A program made the translations under genes and the position numbers. A stretch of 64,000 bases of DNA from RGIG3178 sp964533965 (GTDB lineage Bacteria; Bacillota; Clostridia; Christensenellales; QAND01). Positions 58,261 to 64,000 of the stretch are shown piece by piece. Under the pieces are notes generated by a model. The model searched no databases, was not told the DNA's origin, and saw only the letters and a program-made list of their open reading frames with translations. Numbering within the stretch: the first letter of the stretch is position 1; the number at the start of each line of letters is the position of its first letter. Where the stretch lies: NCBI GenBank assembly GCA_964533965.1, contig CAZHNN010000006.1, positions 48,845 to 112,844 on the forward strand. The letters run 5' to 3'.

Positions 58261-59427
58261 TTACTCTTTCATTTCAAAATAATGAAGACCCTGCGCTTGC
58301 CACACTGGAGTGCCCTCTACAATGGTAGCCAATGGATAGTAATCCCGATCGACAACGACCAAATCAGCGTAGTTTTCCAGCGTTATGCTGCCGCGGCTTT
58401 TTTCGCCGGCAACACGGGCCGGAACTGCGGTTGCCATGTCGATGATTTCCGGTTCCGAAAAACCGGTGTGCTTGATCATATGCCGAAGTGCCTTATCGAC
58501 CGTCAGTGTACTGCTGGCCAAATTTCCTTCTATTTTCAGCCTCGCCGCACCATCTTGTAGGACAACCGCCCGGCCGTCCACTTCATACTCTGCGTCCGGA
58601 AGGCCGGCCAAGATGGAAGAATCCGTAACCAGGCAGATCTGATCGGGCTTTTTGCAGCTCTCCACAAGCTTTAATATCCCGTTATGCAGATGGATGCCAT
58701 CACAGATCAACTCCACCGTAACATCGCTTGTCAGTGCCGCACAAGGGACACCCGGCGAGCGGTGGTGCAATGGATTCATGGCGTTGAACAGATGGGTAAT
58801 ATGAGAAACGCCGGCACAAAATGCCTCAGACATCAGCTCAAATGATGCATTTGTATGCCCGGCTGAAACGCGAATACCTCGCGCGCTCAATTCCTTTATA
58901 AATTCAAGAGCTCCTGGTAGCTCGGGGGAAAGTGTGATAAGCCGGGCTATATCCTCCCGCCCGCCTGTCATCTTGAGATAATCGTCCAAAGACACGGGAA
59001 CACAAAATTCCCTTTTTATAATTCCCAGATTGGTAGTCGCAATGAACGGCGCTTCAAAATGAGTGCCGAGTATGCGTGCCTCGCCTGTTTTCGGGTTGTC
59101 GTGCACACGAGCTATGCCCTTGTGGGCCTCTGCCAGATTCTCTACCGTATCGCATATGGTCGCAAGTACCGAAGTAACACCGGTTTGTGGCAATTGGCGT
59201 GCTATGGCTCTTACGGATTCCTCTCCACCGCCATAGGAATAGCCAAAATCACCGTGCGTATGAACATCGATCAGACCGGGCAAAAGTCTGGCCCCTTTCA
59301 GGTCTACCGCTTCCCCCGGAAGGTTTGCTCCTAGCGACAGTATCCTTCCGTTTTCGATTCGTACGTCTAAATCCTCATGAAACGACCTGTCGGCGTATAC
59401 CAGGGCGCCTTTTAATACCATAGACAT
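58261..59427 (-). CDS. nagA: N-acetylglucosamine-6-phosphate deacetylase
   Basis: 388 residues. Canonical NagA: LPGLIDVHTHGDFG, GVTSVLATICDT, THFEAPF with the metal-binding Glu, SAGHTNASFELM (metal His), ITHLFNAMNPLHHRSPG (metal His), ELICDGIHLHN and LVTDSSILAGLP with the catalytic Asp, then GSITLENYADLVVVD. It makes glucosamine-6-phosphate from GlcNAc-6-phosphate in wall recycling or chitin use. No nagB beside it. Start at ATG 59427 (AGGTGAG close by); ATG 59421 is the alternative. Confidence 0.92.
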   Translation of the reverse strand: MSMVLKGALVYADRSFHEDLDVRIENGRILSLGANLPGEAVDLKGARLLPGLIDVHTHGDFGYSYGGGEESVRAIARQLPQTGVTSVLATICDTVENLAEAHKGIARVHDNPKTGEARILGTHFEAPFIATTNLGIIKREFCVPVSLDDYLKMTGGREDIARLITLSPELPGALEFIKELSARGIRVSAGHTNASFELMSEAFCAGVSHITHLFNAMNPLHHRSPGVPCAALTSDVTVELICDGIHLHNGILKLVESCKKPDQICLVTDSSILAGLPDAEYEVDGRAVVLQDGAARLKIEGNLASSTLTVDKALRHMIKHTGFSEPEIIDMATAVPARVAGEKSRGSITLENYADLVVVDRDYYPLATIVEGTPVWQAQGLHYFEMKE

Positions 59428-59655
59428 GCACTCACCTGCTTACAATAGTATACTGTAATTATATTACCGGCATGTTGTGTAATCAAGACGTATAAAGACC
59501 GGTTTTCCCTTATTGACTCTGCCATTGTCCCTGTCAAAGCGAAGATTCAGCGGTATCCGCATATAAAATCCTAATCAAATCTCAGGCATCTCATTGCAAT
59601 GCGTTCGAAAGAAGCAGTATACTTGTTTTGAAGATATTCACAGGGGGTTATCAAA

Positions 59656-60015
59656 ATGGCGGTCTATGAAGTCGCGTGCACAGACGCAACGCTCAGGATG
59701 GATACAGAAACGGATCTCATCACCATCGAACGCAAGGGCCGCATGCCGATCAATTTGCCGCCCGTCACACAGATCAAAATCAGCGATCTCACCAAAATCG
59801 AACATAAGTTTTTTGGTGCCGTCGAGATCAGGGGCAATGGCGGATATAAGTTTATATATCCGGGATGCCCTGCCGGCGGAGACCTGTTGACCGGATTTTC
59901 CACACACGAAAACATCGTGCAGTATTCAGGCAAACATAAAAAGGAAGCCGACGCTTTTAACGCGGCGCTCAAAGCCTACGTCGCGGCGAAAAAAGCACAG
60001 AATCCACAGGCTTAG
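59656..60015 (+). CDS. Small cytoplasmic protein of unknown function, PH-like fold suspected
   Basis: 119 residues. Alternating strands (YEVACTDATLRMDTETDLITIERKGRMP, TQIKISDLTKIEHKFFG, AVEIRGNGGYKFIYPG) followed by a C-terminal helix (KEADAFNAALKAYVAAKKAQ). The layout is that of bacterial PH-like or SHOCT-linked DUF4429 domains, where the helix caps a beta barrel. No signal peptide. Start ATG 59656 follows AGGGGG. Function unknown. Confidence 0.65.
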   Translation: MAVYEVACTDATLRMDTETDLITIERKGRMPINLPPVTQIKISDLTKIEHKFFGAVEIRGNGGYKFIYPGCPAGGDLLTGFSTHENIVQYSGKHKKEADAFNAALKAYVAAKKAQNPQA

Positions 60016-60033
60016 AGGTTTGATTTATCGTAT

Positions 60034-60070
60034 TAAAAGCCGCTTCTTCATAGAAACTGCGGCTTTTTCC
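60034..60070. terminator. Rho-independent terminator, probably bidirectional
   Basis: AAAAGCCGC (60035-60043) / GCGGCTTTTT (60059-60068) with an inner TTC/GAA pair; between the small protein gene and the convergent SnoaL-like gene. Confidence 0.85.
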
Positions 60071-60148
60071 GATACCCGTTGAATCTTTTTGTGTGAACCT
60101 GCAAAAGTAGCTTCCCCTCCGGGCGGGTTTTGACCCTGTCCCGAATTA

Positions 60149-60586
60149 TTACAGCCCCTCGCGGGTTGCTTTTATGAGCGAATTCACCGCCAGTTTCTCA
60201 ACCGGGCCTTTTGCAAGCTGCTGAGCCTGTGAGAGGGTATCCACATATGTCCTCAAATTCGCAATTTTGTCATCCTTGAACTCCCATACACAAACGGCCG
60301 GCGAAGACCATTTCTCACCGTCATAGATTCCGGACAGTTCATGCTCTATGACTGCCGCATCCTCTTGCGCGATAATGCCGATGCCGTTCTCCGTTACTTT
60401 GTAGTCTTTATTGGACTTGATCACCCAAATCAAGTATTTCTCAATTTGTGCAATTCCTTTGAACGTTCCCTGCGGATTCTCCCAGCAGCTGTTTTCGGTA
60501 AAAAACGATACGGCCTTGCTGATGTCACCGGCTGTCCAAGCCTTGAGAAAATCGCGGATCGTGTTCTTTATCTGCTGATCGTTCAT
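60149..60586 (-). CDS. SnoaL / ketosteroid isomerase-like protein
   Basis: 145 residues of the NTF2-like cone fold: IRDFLKAWTAGDISKAVSFFTENSCWENPQGTFKGIAQIEKYL, VIEHELSGIYDGEKWSSPAVCVWEFKDDKIANLRTYVD. Such proteins act as isomerases, cyclases or epoxide hydrolases, or bind small molecules. It is divergent from the amidohydrolase gene and may act in the same pathway. ATG 60586 has GGAGG at 7 nt; the open frame upstream covers the promoter region and is not coding. Confidence 0.8.
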   Translation of the reverse strand: MNDQQIKNTIRDFLKAWTAGDISKAVSFFTENSCWENPQGTFKGIAQIEKYLIWVIKSNKDYKVTENGIGIIAQEDAAVIEHELSGIYDGEKWSSPAVCVWEFKDDKIANLRTYVDTLSQAQQLAKGPVEKLAVNSLIKATREGL

Positions 60587-60748
60587 GATATACCTCCAAT
60601 ATATATTTTCATTTTTATATATATTGATGGACAGGCAAGTATATTCAAGCCTTTCATCGCTCCCGCATTTAAAGCTTATGCGCCACATTGACGCAGCACT
60701 GTTTGTTTTGCTATGATTATCACAAATCCAAACAGCATGAGGTGGATC

Positions 60749-61711
60749 ATGGTCATCGACGTACACGGACATTATGTCCCGCTGATCACACAGCCGAATT
60801 TGCAATCCTTCTTTGAAGTGAAAACGTCCGCCGACGGGACTCGGTTTGTCTATGTGCTGGGAAAAAGCAACGGTCCGCTGGATGACGGCCTTGTCGATCT
60901 CACGCGGCAGGTTACGGATATGGATGCCTGTGGCATCGATTTCCGGCTGCTCTCTGTCATGCCGCATGTGTTTTGTTATGAACACGCGGATGTGCAATCG
61001 TGGTCGGAATTTGTCAACGACGCAATGGCTGAGGAAATCGAAAAATTCAATGGGCGCTTTGGAATCCTTGGCACGCTGCCAATGGGGGATGTGGATGCCG
61101 CGTGTCGTGAATTGAAGCGCATCATGAAAAAGCCCGGGTTTTATGGCATTGAAATCGCAACAAACATCTTAGGAACCGATTTGGGCGATTCGTCTCTGGA
61201 CGAAATTTGGAAAACGGCAATGGACTGCGGGGCGTTCGTGCTGCTGCACCCGCATTACACCGTGGAAGTGCCGCGGCTTCAAAAGGATTTTCTGCGAAAC
61301 CTCGTAGGCAATCCGCTGGATACCGCGCTGGCCGCATTCAGCCTATGGCGGGGCGGAGTTTTCGAGCGCTATCCGGACCTTCGCATCTGCCTCTCCCACG
61401 CCGGCGGGTATTTCCCCTTTGCCGCCGGAAGATTCGATCAGGGATTCCGGGTACGGGATGAATTCTCCGGCATCACGAATCCACCCTCTTCCGTTCTTCA
61501 CAGTTTCTATTACGATACCATCCAGCACGATCCCGAAGCGCTGCGGTTCGTACTTCTGAAAGCGGGCATGGAACATGTGCTGATGGGCACAGACTATCCC
61601 TTTGCGATGGGGGATCTTGACCCGGTGCAATCTATTGAGAAACTCGGTCTTTCCAGTCAGGAACAAAAAGCCCTGCTAGGTCAGACGGCAAAAGCGCTAC
61701 TGGGTCTATAA
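60749..61711 (+). CDS. Amidohydrolase of the ACMSD family (amidohydrolase 2)
   Basis: 320 residues. Metal-dependent decarboxylase/hydrolase barrel: MVIDVHGHYVP (HxH), PGFYGIEIATN, FVLLHPHYT, RICLSHAGGYFPFAAGRFDQG (metal His) and VLMGTDYPFAMGD (metal Asp) are all in place. The family includes 2-amino-3-carboxymuconate-6-semialdehyde decarboxylase and gamma-resorcylate decarboxylase. It is flanked by a SnoaL-like gene and an aldehyde dehydrogenase gene, suggesting an aromatic or semialdehyde catabolic set. ATG 60749 after GAGGTGG. Confidence 0.88.
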   Translation: MVIDVHGHYVPLITQPNLQSFFEVKTSADGTRFVYVLGKSNGPLDDGLVDLTRQVTDMDACGIDFRLLSVMPHVFCYEHADVQSWSEFVNDAMAEEIEKFNGRFGILGTLPMGDVDAACRELKRIMKKPGFYGIEIATNILGTDLGDSSLDEIWKTAMDCGAFVLLHPHYTVEVPRLQKDFLRNLVGNPLDTALAAFSLWRGGVFERYPDLRICLSHAGGYFPFAAGRFDQGFRVRDEFSGITNPPSSVLHSFYYDTIQHDPEALRFVLLKAGMEHVLMGTDYPFAMGDLDPVQSIEKLGLSSQEQKALLGQTAKALLGL

Positions 61712-61735
61712 GAGAAGTCTTTTGGAATACGTATG

Positions 61736-61782
61736 CAAAAACCGCAGACTAAGGTTAATGTCCACAGTCTGCGGTTTTTTTA
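61736..61782. terminator. Bidirectional Rho-independent terminator
   Basis: AAAAACCGCAGACT (61737-61750) / AGTCTGCGGTTTTT (61766-61779) between the convergent amidohydrolase and aldehyde dehydrogenase genes. Confidence 0.9.
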
Positions 61783-61827
61783 ATTCGACCCCATATATCC
61801 TTCAACTAAATTCGTCAGCGAATTAGA

Positions 61828-63288
61828 TCAAACCGGGCAATCACCGATACCGGAAGGCACCCGAACCGATTTCGCCCTGCAGAATTCATACAGCGTTTCA
61901 ATACAGCGCTCGCGCCCGAAACCGCTGTTCTTGTTACCGCCGAACGGCACGCATTGCAAACCTCCGCGATAGAAGTTATTAACATAGACCATGCCCACGT
62001 CCAGCTGCCTAGCGATCCGCATCGCCTGCGTTTGATCCGGTGAATAGACGACGGCAACAAGGCCGTACGCCGTATCGTTGACAAGCGCTGCCGCTTCGTT
62101 CGGATCGTCGAAGGTGATTACGCACGTGATCGGCCCGAACATCTCCTCCTGCGCGATTCGCATGCGGGACGTGACGTTGTCGAACAGTGTCGGCTGCACG
62201 AAGTAACCGTTTTTCAACCGTTCGTCGGTGGGAAGTGGAGCCTGTGCCACGATCTTTGCGCCTTCCTGCACACCAAGACCAATGTAATCCAATACGCGCT
62301 TCTGCTGCACCTTTGATACCAACGGCCCGATGTAGTTCTCAGGGTTCATGCCGTCGCCAACCTTTAGCTCACGGACCGCCTTCGAAAACTTCTCGACGAA
62401 TTCGTCATGCAGCGAACGATGGACGATAATGCGCGAGGCAGCAGAGCATGCCTGGCCGTTGTTATAAAAGGCCCCCTGGAGCGCTACCGGAATGAGTTCG
62501 TCGACGTTGCAGCCCGGCATGATCAAAATGGCGTTTTTACCGCCAAGTTCCATGATGCAGGGCGTGATGTTCTCCGCAGCCTGCCTAAGCACCGCGCGCC
62601 CGGAGTTGGTCGAACCCGTGAACGCGATCATTCGTACCAACGGATGCGAGGTCAGCGCCTGACCCGCCGCAGCGCCCGGCCCTGCGATAACGCTTAAGAC
62701 ATCGGGCGGGAAAACATCCTGCAAAATCTCAACGATCCGCATCACAGAAAGGGGAGCCTGATCCCCGGGCTTGAGCACGATTGTATTGCCGGCAGCCAAG
62801 GCGGGAGCGATCTTGGCCGCAGTGTGGAGCGGCGGCCAGTTGAACGGAATGATTCCTGCAACCACACCGTAAGGCTCCATAAATACGGAAACGTTGATCG
62901 GCCCCAGATCGTAAAGCTCACTGGGAAGATTGCCGATCAGCCCTCCAAAGTAATCAAAAGCTTGCACGCACCGGACCGTATCGGATTTGGAGATGAAAAG
63001 GGCTTTCCCCTCCTCCTCCGTTTCAAGTTCCGCGATTTCGTTGAAATGCTTTTCAACCATCCTCGCGGCCTTTTTCAGCATAGCGCCGCGCTCATGAGGG
63101 GGAATCCAGCGCCAGACGTTATTATAGGCGGCATCTGCCGCTTTCACACAGGCGTCGACCTCCTCTTTTCCGCTGCCGCGCACCAGGGCGAAATTTTCGC
63201 CGGTAGCCGGGTTGTCGACGAGAAATTCGTCTTCCTTCCGGTTTGAGGACCACTTGGTTTCAAAAACGCGCAGATTTTGTTCACCCAT
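61828..63288 (-). CDS. Aldehyde dehydrogenase, NAD(P)-dependent
   Basis: 486 residues. Cofactor and active-site motifs: GVVAGIIPFNWPPLHTAAKIAPALAAGNTIVLKPGDQAPLS, FTGSTNSGRAVLRQAA, catalytic Glu 247 in MELGGKNAIL and catalytic Cys 281 in NNGQACSAASR, then EEMFGPI. The residues before the Cys (GQAC rather than GQTC) occur in some semialdehyde dehydrogenases. It may oxidise a semialdehyde such as that handled by the neighbouring ACMSD-type enzyme. ATG 63288 is the family start; AAAGGGG lies rather far upstream, so the start is not certain. Confidence 0.87.
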   Translation of the reverse strand: MGEQNLRVFETKWSSNRKEDEFLVDNPATGENFALVRGSGKEEVDACVKAADAAYNNVWRWIPPHERGAMLKKAARMVEKHFNEIAELETEEEGKALFISKSDTVRCVQAFDYFGGLIGNLPSELYDLGPINVSVFMEPYGVVAGIIPFNWPPLHTAAKIAPALAAGNTIVLKPGDQAPLSVMRIVEILQDVFPPDVLSVIAGPGAAAGQALTSHPLVRMIAFTGSTNSGRAVLRQAAENITPCIMELGGKNAILIMPGCNVDELIPVALQGAFYNNGQACSAASRIIVHRSLHDEFVEKFSKAVRELKVGDGMNPENYIGPLVSKVQQKRVLDYIGLGVQEGAKIVAQAPLPTDERLKNGYFVQPTLFDNVTSRMRIAQEEMFGPITCVITFDDPNEAAALVNDTAYGLVAVVYSPDQTQAMRIARQLDVGMVYVNNFYRGGLQCVPFGGNKNSGFGRERCIETLYEFCRAKSVRVPSGIGDCPV

Positions 63289-63689
63289 ATGGATGATACC
63301 CCTTTCACATGTTGTTTCCGCGATGCATTCTTGTGTTTCTCTCCATCCCGCTAACAGACAGAGACCGACTTGGCCTGCGTTATCCCGCCCATAGATGTTT
63401 TCCGTTTTATACAATGCATATTTTACTATACAAATTTGGTAAATTAAAGTGATCTTCCCCGCCCTTTGGCCTGTTCCACATTCATCGTCCACCATTTGCT
63501 TTCCTTTTTTATGAATTCATTTTTTTGATAATGGAGTTTTGGATTGAATCGGGCTAATCACAAATTATCAGCTACAATATGCGCCTGCACTATAGTATAA
63601 TTATCGTGTAGTCTCGTTTTGGCAATAAGCCCGGATCGGCCAGCAGACGACGACCGTATCTTCGAAACGCGAATAGATGAGGCATCCAT
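63289..63689. other. 401-bp intergenic region
   Basis: AT-rich spacer between the divergent aldehyde dehydrogenase and K+ channel genes. TATAAT at 63596-63601 may be the -10 of the channel gene; no good -35 was seen. No coding region. Confidence 0.4.
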
Positions 63690-64000
63690 GAAAAATCACA
63701 GGAAGCAAATCATATTGGTTTTTATGTTGTTAATGATCCTTGTCATTGGCGTGATTGGCTACGGAATCCTTCTTCATGTCTCTGTGCTGGATGCCCTTTA
63801 TATGACCGTGATTACAATATCGACGGTCGGCTACAAAGAAATCGCCCCTATGACACCCGCGGCCAAACTGTTTACGATCGTTATCATATTTGCAAGTTTG
63901 AGCTTTGTGGGCTATTTGTTTACGAATCTTGTTTCCTTTTTCGTTAAAGTGAACATCAAGGACACCATACGCTTCAGGAGGCTGAAAAACAAAATGCAAT
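63690..64000 (+). CDS. Potassium channel protein, TrkA-linked type, 3' end cut by the window
   Basis: 103 residues visible. First helix QIILVFMLLMILVIGVIGYGILL, pore helix and filter DALYMTVITISTVGYKEIAPMTPAAKLFT, second helix IVIIFASLSFVGYLFTNLVSFFV, then a basic cytoplasmic stretch. The filter TVGYKE is a variant of TVGYGD seen in many prokaryotic two-helix channels, which usually carry a C-terminal RCK (TrkA-N) domain; that part is beyond the edge. ATG 63690 lies 7 nt after a GATGAGG. Confidence 0.88.

Noticed and set aside
60587..60997. N-terminal extension of the SnoaL-like gene
   Set aside because: The open frame continues upstream across the divergent promoter region and into the amidohydrolase gene, while GGAGG and the family start are at 60586.

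Overview
The window reads as chromosomal DNA of an endospore-forming Firmicute, most likely a member of the Clostridia with mid-range GC. Reasons: a SpoIIE-type sporulation phosphatase at the left edge with a perfect Spo0A-box-like octamer upstream, a SpoIID-family protein, a SleB/CwlJ-type cell wall hydrolase, a FabK-type enoyl reductase in a MarR-headed acc/fab operon, several lipoproteins and many classical Rho-independent terminators. I cannot name the species. A run of eight N at 32769-32776 shows that this is a draft assembly. No CRISPR array, complete rRNA or tRNA gene, transposase or integrase was seen.

Layout. 1-1548: 5' part of spoIIE (minus). 1857-4101: a YdcZ-type membrane protein and three lipoprotein genes, two of them tandem paralogues. 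4303-14024 (minus): a MarR regulator followed by a tightly packed fatty acid operon accB-accC-accD-accA-fabH-acpP-fabK-fabD-fabG-fabF-fabZ, with recognisable promoters and a palindromic candidate operator. 14234-21185 (plus): a strong promoter, a roughly 360-nt structured non-coding leader ending in a terminator, then a six-gene polyamine operon (speD, arginine decarboxylase, speE, agmatinase, carboxyspermidine dehydrogenase, carboxyspermidine decarboxylase). This operon encodes both known bacterial routes from putrescine to spermidine. The leader in front of it is the best candidate for an undescribed regulatory RNA.

21304-44574: mostly single genes: a serine hydrolase, a LemA/DUF2207 membrane pair, an aldo/keto reductase, a GNAT acetyltransferase, a SpoIID domain split by SH3-like repeats, a mannitol-dehydrogenase-family enzyme, a hemerythrin/PAS sensor, an IlvD/Edd dehydratase, envelope lipoproteins, a phosphodiester glycosidase homologue, a NagA-like amidohydrolase with a changed metal site, an HAD phosphatase, a glycosyltransferase, a double VOC protein and a zinc alcohol dehydrogenase. 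44868-50211: a CocE-type hydrolase, a YdjC-like protein, a membrane protein and a class II aldolase. 50309-58018: a LysM/VanY carboxypeptidase, a TetR-MacA-MacB efflux cassette with two operator-like palindromes at its promoter, a SleB-like hydrolase and a large lipoprotein; two diverged copies of a hairpin-plus-tail repeat flank the efflux/SleB block. 58165-64000: a tRNA/tmRNA-like 3' end, a canonical NagA, a small PH-like protein, a SnoaL-like protein divergent from an ACMSD-type amidohydrolase, an aldehyde dehydrogenase and the start of a K+ channel gene.

Functional calls rest on motifs read by eye and on knowledge of the families; no database search was run. Promoter and operator calls are sequence matches only.
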